From: Synechococcus sp. MW101C3
GTDB lineage: Bacteria; Cyanobacteriota; Cyanobacteriia; PCC-6307; Cyanobiaceae
Direction of reading: 5' to 3'
DNA: 64,000 nucleotides
NCBI RefSeq assembly: GCF_002252635.1
Contig: NZ_NQKX01000001.1
Location: 124,001-188,000, forward strand
Shown here: in pieces, positions 43,456 to 52,301 of the stretch
Layout of the letters: every line of letters begins with the position of its first letter
Numbering within the stretch: position 1 is the stretch's first letter
Notes under the pieces: generated by a model
What the model was told of the DNA's origin: nothing
Databases searched by the model: none
The model's input: the letters and a program-made list of their open reading frames with translations, nothing else
Position numbers and translations under genes: made by a program

Positions 43456-44109
43456 TCAGAGGCTGGCCTTGCGGCCGATCACCGCAAAAAAGGGATCTCC
43501 CTTGCCGCCCAGCCAGCCCAGCGGCCCCTGGGCAGGGGTGTCTTCGGCGATCACCGCTTCCACAGCCCAGCCCTGGGCGGCCAGCACCCGGGCCACGATC
43601 TCCAGGTGGTCCCGGTCGCTGCCGTCGGTCCACACCTGGGGGGCCTTCTGGAAGAACATCCGGTTCGAGAAGGCCACGATCACCTGCCCGGCCGGACGCA
43701 CCACCCGCAGCAACTCGGCGGCGATCGCTTCCGGCTGCTGCAGATATTGCCAACCGGCCACGATCAGCACCGCATCCACGCTGGCCTCGGCCAGGGGCAG
43801 CATCTGGTCGCGGTTGAGGTTCTGCACCCAGTGACGATCCAGCCGGGGATTCGCTTCCAGCTCCCGGGCATTGAGGCCATGGCCGATCACCTCGTCGTAG
43901 GTGAGGCCTTCGGGCAGGTGGCTCACCCAGCTGCTCATCAGATCCAGCACCACCGCGCAAGGGGGAATCCGCTCGCGGTAGAGCGCCGTGAGCCTGCTGC
44001 GGAAGCTGGCATCGAGATGCTGAACGAAACGGGGCTCCGCATAGAACAAGGCGTCGTCGGAGCCATCGAGCTTCGCCCGCTGGGCTGCGCTCAACACCTG
44101 CTGAACCAT
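43456..44109 (-). CDS. SAM-dependent methyltransferase-like protein
   Basis: 217 residues from the ATG at 44109; the frame is open to 44178 but the upstream part is not conserved-looking. It contains FVQHLDASFRSRLTALYRE, then VVLDLMSSWVSHLPEGL where the glycine-rich loop of motif I would be, and LPLAEASVDAVLIVAGWQYL. The loop is degenerate (no GxGxG), as seen in a family found widely in cyanobacteria and plastids. Substrate unknown. It is divergent from the VOC-like gene and upstream of DUF1643. Confidence 0.7.
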   Translation of the reverse strand: MVQQVLSAAQRAKLDGSDDALFYAEPRFVQHLDASFRSRLTALYRERIPPCAVVLDLMSSWVSHLPEGLTYDEVIGHGLNARELEANPRLDRHWVQNLNRDQMLPLAEASVDAVLIVAGWQYLQQPEAIAAELLRVVRPAGQVIVAFSNRMFFQKAPQVWTDGSDRDHLEIVARVLAAQGWAVEAVIAEDTPAQGPLGWLGGKGDPFFAVIGRKASL

Positions 44110-44212
44110 TGCGATGTCCGCCTGCTGTGAATGGCTGGCGCAGCCTGGCAGCGGCGCCTTCCTGCCGCGAGCGGCCACGCCATCCTGGCGGCGGTGTGTT
44201 GCTCACAATCCG

Positions 44213-44623
44213 GTGACTTCCAGTTCTCAAGCGGGCCCGATCGAGAGTTCGCTGGTGCTGGCGGCTGACGATCCCAAGCAGCTCGCCGGCTTCTATGGGC
44301 TGTTGCTCGACAGCACACCCCAGCCGGGGCTGAGCGCGCGGCACTGGCGCCTGCCGCTGCCCTCCGGCGGCCGGCTGGAGATCTACGCCCCGTCGTCACG
44401 GCGGCCCAGGCCGCGACAGCATGGCCGGCTGGGGATCTGCGCGACACGGGCGGCCGGAGCACAGCCAGCCCTGCAGGTGCTGCACGACTGGCGGCTGCAG
44501 CTGCTGGCCCGGGGGGCCGCTGAACTGGAGCCGGTGCGGCTGGAGCCGTTCGGAGCGGAAGCCTGGATGGCCGATCCAGAGGGCAACCCGTTTCTGCTGC
44601 TGGTGCAAGGAGGTACAAGCTGA
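44213..44623 (+). CDS. VOC (glyoxalase/bleomycin-resistance) superfamily protein
   Basis: 136 residues from the GTG at 44213, 12 codons before the first strand. The pattern SSLVLAADDPKQLAGFYGLL and the terminal AWMADPEGNPFLLLVQ mark one vicinal-oxygen-chelate unit. The usual metal ligands (His early, Glu late) are not obvious, so enzyme activity is doubtful. It starts close to and divergent from the methyltransferase gene. Confidence 0.7.
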   Translation: MTSSSQAGPIESSLVLAADDPKQLAGFYGLLLDSTPQPGLSARHWRLPLPSGGRLEIYAPSSRRPRPRQHGRLGICATRAAGAQPALQVLHDWRLQLLARGAAELEPVRLEPFGAEAWMADPEGNPFLLLVQGGTS

Positions 44624-44889
44624 GTTCGATCTTCAGCCTCTGAAGCAACAGAGAATCCGCACGTCCGTTCCTGCAACGTGCCCTGATTGGTCACGGCGCT
44701 GTTGTACCAAATGCGCTTCCCAAGCGCGTGCGCCATCACTCAGCAGCGCCATCCCCGCTTGAGCAGCGCCTTCCCTTGGTTGTTGCAACCTGCAGCGCTT
44801 TCGCTGCAGGCGTGTGTTGCCGCTCGGTGCGTGGGCCGTTTGCTGAGCGATGGCTACGGTTGCCATGGATCTTCCTGGCTGTAGGCCCC

Positions 44890-45612
44890 ATGATTGAAAC
44901 CATCGATGATCTGCCGGAAGGCACACTTGGTTTTCAGTTCAGAGGAAAGATCACGGCCGATGATTACAATCTTGTGCTCACTCCGGCGTTGGATCGAGCA
45001 CTGGAGGAGCACGACCGCATCAAGGCGCTGGTCTGCCTCGTAGACGATTTTCAAGGCTTCAGCCTGGGGGCCGCCTGGGAAGACACCAAAGAGGGATTGC
45101 GGCACTGGGACGGCTTTGAGCGGCTGGCTGTGGTCACCGATGTGGCCTGGATGCGGCACGGCCTGCCGGCCATCGCCGTGGCCCTGCCCTACCCCGTGCG
45201 GGTGTTCGGCAATGCCGAGCCTGAGGAGGCGCGCCGCTGGCTCAGCGAGGCCCTCGGCCTCATTCAGGTGTCCCGTGACGCCGATGTGGTGACGGTGCGG
45301 TTGATCGGCTCGCTGGATGCCGGTGCCTACGCCCACGCTGAGGAGGAGATCGCGGCGGCTTTCGCCGGCCTCGACGGCGTGCGGCTGCTGCTCGAGTTGA
45401 GCGCCTTTGACGGCTGGGCTGGGCTGGCGGCGCTGAGCCGCCACCTGGGACTGATCCGCGACCATCACCGGGCGATCCGGCGTGTGGCCCTGGTGGGCAA
45501 CAAGGTGTGGCAGAAGCTGGCCGAAAAGGCCACCTCCCGCTTCATCACCGCCGAAACCCGCTTCTTCGCTTCCACGGATGCCGCCTTGGCGGAGGTGTGG
45601 ATCCGGCAGTGA
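44890..45612 (+). CDS. Tandem SpoIIAA-like (STAS-related) protein
   Basis: 240 residues from the ATG at 44890. Two SpoIIAA-like units follow each other: about 1-120 (MIETIDDLPEGTLGFQFRGK, HDRIKALVCLVDDF) and about 122-240 (DADVVTVRLIGSLDAGAYAH, GVRLLLELSAFDGW). Each has the alternating strands of the lipid-binding SpoIIAA-like family. Function unknown; possibly stress-related. Single-domain versions are more usual, so the duplication is noteworthy. No operon partners. Confidence 0.75.
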   Translation: MIETIDDLPEGTLGFQFRGKITADDYNLVLTPALDRALEEHDRIKALVCLVDDFQGFSLGAAWEDTKEGLRHWDGFERLAVVTDVAWMRHGLPAIAVALPYPVRVFGNAEPEEARRWLSEALGLIQVSRDADVVTVRLIGSLDAGAYAHAEEEIAAAFAGLDGVRLLLELSAFDGWAGLAALSRHLGLIRDHHRAIRRVALVGNKVWQKLAEKATSRFITAETRFFASTDAALAEVWIRQ

Positions 45613-46074
45613 CCGGCGCAAGCATGAACAGATGTACAGAGCGATGGACGGTTTCGGCCCACCGTTCCATGATTCATTTGTTGGGATTCGGAGGCACCAT
45701 TTGGCAGATACTCCCCCTGAACATCAATCAGGAGTGCGCTGACGTTTCGGACCCTGCTCCAACAGTCTCGCAGGACATTGTGGCTTTATGGTTGCTCTTT
45801 GCAGCCACCCAATGCATCGTTTCAGGTGCCCATGGGTATGGATGAAGCCATTCCGTTGATCACCATGGCCCCAGGTGCCAGCGGCAGCAACTCCGTCCCA
45901 CAACTTCATCTTTTGCGAATCGATTGATTCGCCCTTGGTTCATCTCACTCACCCGTGTTGAGATCACGCCTGTCCTTGACCCTGGCCTGATCGTCACACC
46001 CCAGAGGAGCGAAGCCCGGTGGCCTTGCCATCGGGCTTTCTCATGGCTGTGCACCACCCCAGGCCAGTGCCACT
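45613..46074. other. Gene-poor region with one hairpin
   Basis: About 460 bp between the SpoIIAA-like gene and the convergent acyltransferase-like gene. No frame has family features or convincing start. The only structure seen is the hairpin at 46013-46037. Confidence 0.45.
46013..46042 (+). terminator. Probable Rho-independent terminator
   Basis: AGCCCGGTGG, loop CCTTG and CCATCGGGCT make a 10-bp stem with one G-T pair, followed by TTCTC. It lies between convergent genes about 400 bp after the SpoIIAA-like stop, and may serve an unrecognised transcript. Confidence 0.6.
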
Positions 46075-46602
46075 TCAGGCTTCCTCGCCGTTGCCCCTGC
46101 AGCCGTCCGCTGTGTGCTGCCGCCGCAGGGACCGCAGCACGGGCTCCAGCCTCAGGCGGTTGTAGCGCTGCAGCCACAGGCAGGGCAGGTTGAACAGGGT
46201 GGCGAAGCCGAGGCTGATCCACGCACCCAGCGGCGGCAACCACAGGGCCGTGAGCAGCCAGAAGGGCCAGAGCGCCAGGTGCACCAGCTCGGCGCGCCGG
46301 GTTTCCGCCACCAGCCGTTGCAGGGTGGCGGCATCCCGCCGTACCAGGGTGTTTTTGCGCACTCCACCCGGCAAGGCGTCGCCGGCATCGGGCAGCAGGG
46401 ATTTCCAGCGCCGGATTCCCAGCCGGCGCTCGTAGCCCTGGGTCGTTTCCGGCCAGGGTCGCCGAGCGGTGAGCCAGGTGTCCCGCTCAAGGGCCGCCAG
46501 CGGCAGCCGCTGAGCGAGCCAGCCGATCAGCAGCGACCACAGCAACCAGCCCAACGCACAGGCGAGTGCCGCTAGCGCGTTGGAAAACGCCTGCCTTTCC
46601 AT
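46075..46602 (-). CDS. CrtO-like acyltransferase family protein (glycosyl-carotenoid acyltransferase-like)
   Basis: 175 residues with two to three TM segments at the N-terminus and around 108-140. The central TTQGYERRLGIRRWKSLLPD resembles the GYxxRLGIRRWKxxLP pattern of glycosyl-4,4'-diaponeurosporenoate acyltransferase (CrtO of staphyloxanthin synthesis). It overlaps the end of the GT2 gene by 31 bp; that GT2 resembles CrtQ of the same pathway. The pair may glycosylate and acylate a carotenoid or another lipid; which one cannot be told here. Confidence 0.65.
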   Translation of the reverse strand: MERQAFSNALAALACALGWLLWSLLIGWLAQRLPLAALERDTWLTARRPWPETTQGYERRLGIRRWKSLLPDAGDALPGGVRKNTLVRRDAATLQRLVAETRRAELVHLALWPFWLLTALWLPPLGAWISLGFATLFNLPCLWLQRYNRLRLEPVLRSLRRQHTADGCRGNGEEA

Positions 46603-47681
46603 TCGATCGTGCCGCGCTCAAGATTCAGAATGGCCAGAAGGAACACCGCCAGGAAGAACAGCACCGGCAGCGGAAAGATCAGGCAGATCCAGCCGAAATC
46701 ACCCACCCGCCGGGTGATCACCAGCAGCTGCAGGGCGAACGCCAGGTAGAGCACCAGGTTGGGTGCCAGGGAGGCATCCCCCACCATCGGCCAGCCCAGC
46801 AAGGCCGCCGGCAGGCACCAGGCCGCCCAGAACAGACCGGACAGCCACAGCAACACCGCCAGCATCCACAGCCAGCGCACCTCACCGGCGGCGGTGGCGA
46901 AGTTCTTGGCGAAGCCCACCACCATGTCGTGGAGGCCGCCGGGGTACATGCGGTATTCGATCAGCCCATCGCCGATGTAGGCGCTCACCGGCAGCCCGGC
47001 CTTTTCGTAGAGATGGCCCATGAACCAGTCTTCGACCACCTTGCCTGCCACCGCCTCATGGCCGCCGACCCGGTCGTAGTCGGCCCGGCTGGTGGCCATC
47101 GCCGGACCGAACGCCACCCCGCACCCCGGCCCCATCGGCACCGCCATCAACCCCACCAGGTTGAACAGCATCGACAGCTGTTCGTAGGGCTTTTCGGTGC
47201 GGTGGAACGGTTGCACCGACACCAGCCCGCCCAGAGCCTGACGGGTGGCCAGGAGCCGCTCCAGGAACTCGGGCCGCGGCTCGGTGTCGGCGTCGAGGAA
47301 CACCAGGATCTCGCCCGTGCTGGCGCGCACGCCATGGTGCAGGGCCCAGGTCTTGCCGCACCAGCCCTCGGCCAGCGGCGGCGGTTGCATCACCTTCACA
47401 CCGGCGGACCGGGCGATGGCTGCCGTGCGATCGCTGGAGTGATCGTCGACCACAATCACCTCCAACCCCTTGAGGCTCTGAGCCTGCAGGGCTGGCAGCA
47501 GGTTGGGCAGGGTTCGCTCCTCGTCCCGGGCGGGGATCAGCACGGAAATCGTCTGCTCGCCCTGCAGCCGGCGCTCGGGAAGCCGCGTGAGCCGCTGGCA
47601 GAGGGCCCAGCCCAGCAACCAGCGCACCACAAGAGAAATCGCCACCAGGTCCAACGGTCGGCTCCGGCGGTATCTCTCCAA
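46572..47681 (-). CDS. Family 2 glycosyltransferase, CrtQ-like
   Basis: 369 residues if the TTG at 47681 is the start; the frame is open to 47780, which would overlap the Anbu gene. One N-terminal TM, then the GT2 domain: SVLIPARDEERTLPNLLPAL, VIVVDDHSSDRT, ILVFLDADTEPRPEF and VVEDWFMG (a QxxRW-like region is replaced by EYRMYPGG). Three or four TMs follow. The architecture matches 4,4'-diaponeurosporenoate glycosyltransferases and hopanoid/carotenoid GT2 enzymes. It is coupled to the acyltransferase-like gene. Confidence 0.8.
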   Translation of the reverse strand: MERYRRSRPLDLVAISLVVRWLLGWALCQRLTRLPERRLQGEQTISVLIPARDEERTLPNLLPALQAQSLKGLEVIVVDDHSSDRTAAIARSAGVKVMQPPPLAEGWCGKTWALHHGVRASTGEILVFLDADTEPRPEFLERLLATRQALGGLVSVQPFHRTEKPYEQLSMLFNLVGLMAVPMGPGCGVAFGPAMATSRADYDRVGGHEAVAGKVVEDWFMGHLYEKAGLPVSAYIGDGLIEYRMYPGGLHDMVVGFAKNFATAAGEVRWLWMLAVLLWLSGLFWAAWCLPAALLGWPMVGDASLAPNLVLYLAFALQLLVITRRVGDFGWICLIFPLPVLFFLAVFLLAILNLERGTIEWKGRRFPTR

Positions 47682-47730
47682 GCTAGGTAGGCCGCCCCAT
47701 GGTGAGAACAGCGTGGCAGGGTTGACCTGC

Positions 47731-48459
47731 TTACCAGGCGAGTTCTGGCAGCTCCCGGAACACTTTGCGCACGCCCGCACTCCACTCGCCGCTCAGCTGC
47801 TTGAAGTAGCTATCTCCTTCCGCGAAGCGGCGGCGCTGCTGGATCGCCAGGCTGTCCCGCTCGTAGAGCAGCAGGTCGATCGGCATCCCTACCGACAGAT
47901 TGCTGCGCATGGTGGAGTCGAACGACACCAGGACGCATTTGGCCGCTTCCGCCAGGGTGGTGTCGCGGTCGATCACCCGGTCGATGATCGGTTTGCCGTA
48001 CTTCGCCTCGCCGGTCTGCAGGAACGGGGTGCCTTCGCTGGCCTCGATGAAGTTGCCTTCGGCGTACATGCGGAACAGGCGTGGGGCTTCCCCCTTGATC
48101 TGCCCGCCCACCAGGAAGGAGGCATTGAAGCCGCCGGCCGCCCCCTTGAGGTAAGGGCCATCGCGCTCTTCGATCGCCCGCACCGCATCGGAAACGAGGC
48201 CCATGACATCGAACATGGTGCGGGCCGTCCACACGTTGGGCGTGCCGTCGTCGGCGTCAGCGCGCTGACGCAGCAGGCTGATCACCGCCTGGGTGCCGGC
48301 CAGGCTGCCGGAGCTGAGCAGCACCAGCACCCGATCGCCGCGCCGCTCGAACACCGTCATCTTGCAGAAGCTGGCGAAATCATCCAGGCCTGCATTGGTG
48401 CGTGAATCGGAGGCGAACACCATGCCGCTCTCCAACAGCACCGCCACGCAGTAAGTCAT
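47731..48459 (-). CDS. Anbu, proteasome-type protease
   Basis: 242 residues from the ATG at 48459, so the protein begins MTYCVAVLLESGMVFASDSR; Met removal would expose Thr as the N-terminal nucleophile, and SDSRTNAG follows as in Anbu (bacterial proteasome homologue). Its ATG overlaps the stop of the transglutaminase-like gene (ATGA). Anbu forms open helical or ring assemblies and usually occurs with a transglutaminase, an ATP-grasp protein and an alpha-E protein; only the transglutaminase is present here. Natural substrates are unknown. Confidence 0.92.
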   Translation of the reverse strand: MTYCVAVLLESGMVFASDSRTNAGLDDFASFCKMTVFERRGDRVLVLLSSGSLAGTQAVISLLRQRADADDGTPNVWTARTMFDVMGLVSDAVRAIEERDGPYLKGAAGGFNASFLVGGQIKGEAPRLFRMYAEGNFIEASEGTPFLQTGEAKYGKPIIDRVIDRDTTLAEAAKCVLVSFDSTMRSNLSVGMPIDLLLYERDSLAIQQRRRFAEGDSYFKQLSGEWSAGVRKVFRELPELAW

Positions 48460-49328
48460 GCCGCCCATACCTCGAACGACTCCAGCACCGACGGCCCGAA
48501 GCTGGTGGTGAGGGCCACATCCGCCGCATCCCGGCCCCGGGCGATCAGGATCCGCCCGATCCGCGGGGTGTTGTTGCGTGGGTCAAACACGTGCCAGCCC
48601 TGGCCGAGATAGGCCTCGAACCAGGCCGAGAAATCCATGGCGGTATGGGGCGGTGGCACCTCGATGTCACTCAGGTAACCGGTGCAGTATCGCGCCGGGA
48701 TGTTCATGGAGCGGCAGAGGGCAATGGCCAGATGGGCGAAATCACGGCAGACCCCCACGCGGCTTTCGAAGGTCTGCAGGGCCGATTTTGTCGGGCTCGA
48801 GCGGTTGTAATCGAAGCGCACGTGCTGATGCACGAAATCGCAGATCGCCTGCACCCGCCCCCAGCCTTCTGGCGCCTGGCCGAACTGGGACCAGGCGAAG
48901 TCCGTGAGTAGGTCGCTCTCGCAGAAGCGGCTGGCCAGCAGGAACAGCAAGGCGTGATCCGGCAGTAGCTCCACCGGCTGCTGCTCCAGCCAGGGCAGCA
49001 CCGGATCCGGCAGGCCACTGTCGGCCACCAGGCCACGGCCCCGCAGGCGCATCGGCCCGGCGGGGGCCAGCAGCCGGTTGCAGTGGTTCCCGTAGGTGTC
49101 CACGTACGACTGGCAGGGCACCTGCGGCGATAACTGCAGCGGGTCCGCTTCCAGCAGATCGCCGGCGCGGGAGTCATGCACCCCCAGGATCACGATCATC
49201 GGCGTGGGCCGCTGGCAGCGCAGCAGCAGATCAAACCCCACGCGAATCTGCAGCGGCTGAGTCGGTGGCGTCGGTTCCGCTGGGATTGGTTCCGCTGGCG
49301 GCGGGGTGGGGCGTTCAGGTCTTTCCAT
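48456..49328 (-). CDS. Transglutaminase-like protein of the Anbu cluster
   Basis: 290 residues. A Pro-rich N-terminus of about 25 residues, an N-terminal beta domain, then the core with the catalytic-type Cys in SRVGVCRDFAHLAIALC. In the second motif, MDFSAWFEAYLGQGWHVFDP, Ser stands where classical transglutaminases have the His of HAW; the Asp of FDPR is present. The loss may be common to this subfamily. The gene is coupled to Anbu. It may act as a peptidase or amidase on the same substrate. Confidence 0.85.
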   Translation of the reverse strand: MERPERPTPPPAEPIPAEPTPPTQPLQIRVGFDLLLRCQRPTPMIVILGVHDSRAGDLLEADPLQLSPQVPCQSYVDTYGNHCNRLLAPAGPMRLRGRGLVADSGLPDPVLPWLEQQPVELLPDHALLFLLASRFCESDLLTDFAWSQFGQAPEGWGRVQAICDFVHQHVRFDYNRSSPTKSALQTFESRVGVCRDFAHLAIALCRSMNIPARYCTGYLSDIEVPPPHTAMDFSAWFEAYLGQGWHVFDPRNNTPRIGRILIARGRDAADVALTTSFGPSVLESFEVWAA

Positions 49329-49352
49329 GTCCCAGCTTAAGAACGTCTGCTC

Positions 49353-50135
49353 TCAGGGAAGCGGCGGGAATCCCTCTGTCAGCGCATCCAGCAGCACGGC
49401 GGCGAGCCGCTCCACCCACTCGCGCTGCCCGGCGTCGCTGGCCAGCAGGTCCTGGCGGATTTCCAGTTCCACATGCGGAATCCGGCGCTGCTCGCCATGC
49501 ACGACCACTGTGTAATCGCTGGCGTCGCAGACCGCGTAGGGCTCGTTGTTGCCCACGCACAGCCCCTGCTCCCGCTCCAGCCGCTCGCGCACCCGTCCGG
49601 CCAGGCGGCCATCGCGGCCGTGCAGCACGCCCACATGCCAGGGACGTACGTCGCCGGCATGCACTGGCGTGAAGCTGTGCAGCGCCACCAGCACGCTGGG
49701 CCGGGCCCGTTGCTGGCGGGCCTCCAGCTCGGCGCCGATGCGCCGGTGGTAGGGCTGGAAGAGCTCCTCCAGCCGCTGCTGCCGCTCGTCTGCGGAGAGG
49801 TCGGCGTTGGCGGGGATGGGGGTGTGCTCGCTGAGGCACACGATCGAATCGGGCGCCTCCGGAGGGCGGTTGGCGTCGATCACCAGCCGTGAGTAGTTGT
49901 GCAGGATCAGAAAGGCGTCGAGCCGCGCCGACAGCCCCAGCCCCAGCTGGGCCACCCCCAGATCCCAGGCCACGTGCGTGTCAAGCACCGTGTCGCTGAG
50001 GTTGAGGCGGTTCAGACGACGCGGAATGGCACGGCCGGCATGGTCGGCCGTGAGCAGCACCGCCGAGCGGCCGGTGGGGCGCACGACGCGGAACACCGGC
50101 GGATCCGCCGCCTCCAGCAGCGGGTTCAGTGGCAA
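49353..50135 (-). CDS. N-formylglutamate amidohydrolase family protein
   Basis: 260 residues from a TTG at 50135. Features of the FGase family are VLLTADHAGRAIP, HVAWDLGVAQLGLGLS, NYSRLVIDANRPP and VALHSFTPVHAG, with probable zinc-binding His and Glu. Despite the family name, many members act on other N-acyl amides or are uncharacterised. It lies 24 bp upstream of the transglutaminase-like gene and 10 bp after the GH13 stop, in a possible operon with Anbu. Confidence 0.85.
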   Translation of the reverse strand: MPLNPLLEAADPPVFRVVRPTGRSAVLLTADHAGRAIPRRLNRLNLSDTVLDTHVAWDLGVAQLGLGLSARLDAFLILHNYSRLVIDANRPPEAPDSIVCLSEHTPIPANADLSADERQQRLEELFQPYHRRIGAELEARQQRARPSVLVALHSFTPVHAGDVRPWHVGVLHGRDGRLAGRVRERLEREQGLCVGNNEPYAVCDASDYTVVVHGEQRRIPHVELEIRQDLLASDAGQREWVERLAAVLLDALTEGFPPLP

Positions 50136-50145
50136 GGTCTGGCCG

Positions 50146-51969
50146 TCAATGGGGTGCCCCAGCCGGGCCTGTCCGCCCCGTGGCCGTCGCCTGGGAATAG
50201 ATCAGCACGCTGTAAGGCGCCAGTGCCACGGCGGCTGACCAGGGAAGCCCGTCTCTGCTCTGCGCCACTGCTTCAACGTCACCGCAGAGGTGATCATCGA
50301 ACAGATCGCTGTAGCCCTGCCAGTTGCTGTTGAAGCGCAGCTCCCAGGTGCCTGCTCCAGGGAAGCCCACGGTGTAGGTGTCCTGGAAGCCGTTCAGGAG
50401 GTTGGCGATCACCACCACATCATCTCCCGCACCACCTTGATCCCAGCGGTGAAACGCGATCACGTTGCGCTCCTCATTCAGGTGAAACACCTGGGTGAAC
50501 TGCCCACACAGTCCACGTGACACACCCTCACGGTTGAGACGAAGGCGGATCAGATCCCGGTACATCCGCACAATCCCCCGGAACTCATCCCGTTGGTCCC
50601 AGTCGATGGGCACCGAATCACGAAACCAGCCCCCCTCCAGAAACTCCTGCCCCTGAAAGAGCATGGGAATGCCCGGCGAGGTCAGCACCAGGGCTGCTGC
50701 CATGGTGGAGCGCTTCTGGGCAAACCAACCCGTGGGATCGTCGGGGTTGACATCCTGCGGTACACGTGACTGCCCGTTGGCCACATCATCGTGGGATTCG
50801 CTGTAGATCACGCGCTCAAAGGCGTCGTCGTTGTAGCGGTAAAGGATGGCCTCTCGAATGCTGTGCAAGGAACGGCTTTCATCCTGCGTTGTGATCATCG
50901 CCTGGCGAATCGCTCGCACGAAATGCGGATCCCACTGCGAACCGAAGCCAGCGCCTCCAGCGCCTACATCCTTGGTGATCCAGGCGTTGCTTTCCAGATC
51001 TTCGCCGATGGTCAGGAAGCCGGGTTGAAGCTGAGCGGTGGTTTCATTGATGGCCTGCAACAGGCTCCAACCGTCCGGAAGATCTTCGGTGCCCGCATCA
51101 TCGATGCTTCGGATGAACAGCGTGCTGTCGAGGCGCAGGCCATCGAGGTGGTACTCCGTGATCCACATGCGCACGTTGTCGAGGATGTATTGACGCACTT
51201 CCCCGCGGCCGTAATCGGGACGGGTTGCCCCCCAGGGCGTGAGCGCGCGGTGGTCGTTGTAGAAGTAGATGCCTCCTTGATCGTTTTCGCACCAGCCATC
51301 AAATCGCCAGAGATCCAGGTCGCTGGGGCCGAAATGGTTGTAAACAACATCAAGGATCACTGCGATGCCAGCCGCATGGGATTCCTTGATGAACTGCTTG
51401 AAGCCCAGGGATCCGCCGTAATCCGAATCCACTGCAAAGATGTTGGATGGGTTGTAGCCCCAGGAGCGCATCCCTGCGAACTGGCTCACTGGCATGATCT
51501 GAATGGCATTGATGCCAAGTCGCTTCAGGTGCTCCAGCCGAGCTGTGATCGACATGAATTTGCCTGGGCGGCTGGATTCGTCATTGAAGGTGCCAACATG
51601 CAGCTCGTAGATGACGAGCTCGTTCCAGCCGCGCATCGAGAAGCTGTCTTCTCCCCAGTTGAAGCTGGGATCATGAATCACCCCATTCCCTGCGGAGTTG
51701 GTCACCTCATGGGCATAGGGATCGATGCGGTAAACTGTGCCTTTTCCGGTATCAATGGCGTATTTGTATTGATCAGCAATCCCTGCATGCGCCACCTTGG
51801 CGTACCAATAGCCTCCCTCCTCCGCTTGCATTGGAGTCACGCGGCTGTCCCAATCGTTGAAGGTGCCGATCACGGCCACCCCCCTGGCATTGGGCGCCCA
51901 TACGCGGAACGCCACGCCATCCGCGCAAAGAATGGTTCCCATGCCTGTGACGGCTTGCTGCTGCCCCAT
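50146..51969 (-). CDS. GH13 alpha-glucan enzyme (branching-enzyme-like)
   Basis: 607 residues from the ATG at 51969, which has GGGAG six bases upstream; a GTG at 51999 is in frame. An N-terminal CBM48-like domain (VAFRVWAPNARGVAVIGTFN) is followed by the catalytic barrel: DVVYNHFGPS, the nucleophile in DGLRLDSTLF, the acid/base in IGEDLE and the third acid in YSESHDD. The C-terminal domain is beta-type. It is a short relative of glycogen branching enzyme or trehalohydrolase; exact specificity is not clear. It heads the minus-strand run towards Anbu. Confidence 0.85.
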   Translation of the reverse strand: MGQQQAVTGMGTILCADGVAFRVWAPNARGVAVIGTFNDWDSRVTPMQAEEGGYWYAKVAHAGIADQYKYAIDTGKGTVYRIDPYAHEVTNSAGNGVIHDPSFNWGEDSFSMRGWNELVIYELHVGTFNDESSRPGKFMSITARLEHLKRLGINAIQIMPVSQFAGMRSWGYNPSNIFAVDSDYGGSLGFKQFIKESHAAGIAVILDVVYNHFGPSDLDLWRFDGWCENDQGGIYFYNDHRALTPWGATRPDYGRGEVRQYILDNVRMWITEYHLDGLRLDSTLFIRSIDDAGTEDLPDGWSLLQAINETTAQLQPGFLTIGEDLESNAWITKDVGAGGAGFGSQWDPHFVRAIRQAMITTQDESRSLHSIREAILYRYNDDAFERVIYSESHDDVANGQSRVPQDVNPDDPTGWFAQKRSTMAAALVLTSPGIPMLFQGQEFLEGGWFRDSVPIDWDQRDEFRGIVRMYRDLIRLRLNREGVSRGLCGQFTQVFHLNEERNVIAFHRWDQGGAGDDVVVIANLLNGFQDTYTVGFPGAGTWELRFNSNWQGYSDLFDDHLCGDVEAVAQSRDGLPWSAAVALAPYSVLIYSQATATGRTGPAGAPH

Positions 51970-52301
51970 GACTGGCTCCCGATGTTTCCACTCTTTCACA
52001 AGGAAGAGGCTTCAGATCGCTTGCTTGAGCGTTCGAATTGGAACGACAGAATGACTGGTAAGCGAGCTCTTCAGGCGCTGCAATCACGTGCAGTCCGATG
52101 CGATGTGCAGCGGATTTACCTCGCTTCAACACGTGGAAAGTGGCATGGCTCTGTCAGCAGCAGTCAGCACAAGGAAGGATCAGGAGCAACCATCCGCGGG
52201 TCTCACCCGGATCCTGCATCGGCAGGAAATCCAGAGCAAGCCTCCGCCCGTGATGGGCGCCTGGGCGCCGTTTAGCTTTCCTACGACCGCAGGGGCCACC
52301 G
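51970..52301. other. Divergent promoter region
   Basis: About 330 bp between the GH13 gene and the CDF transporter, which point away from each other. No gene is supported. A GGGAG ribosome binding site for GH13 is at its left edge. No promoter boxes or repeats can be assigned with confidence. Confidence 0.4.
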
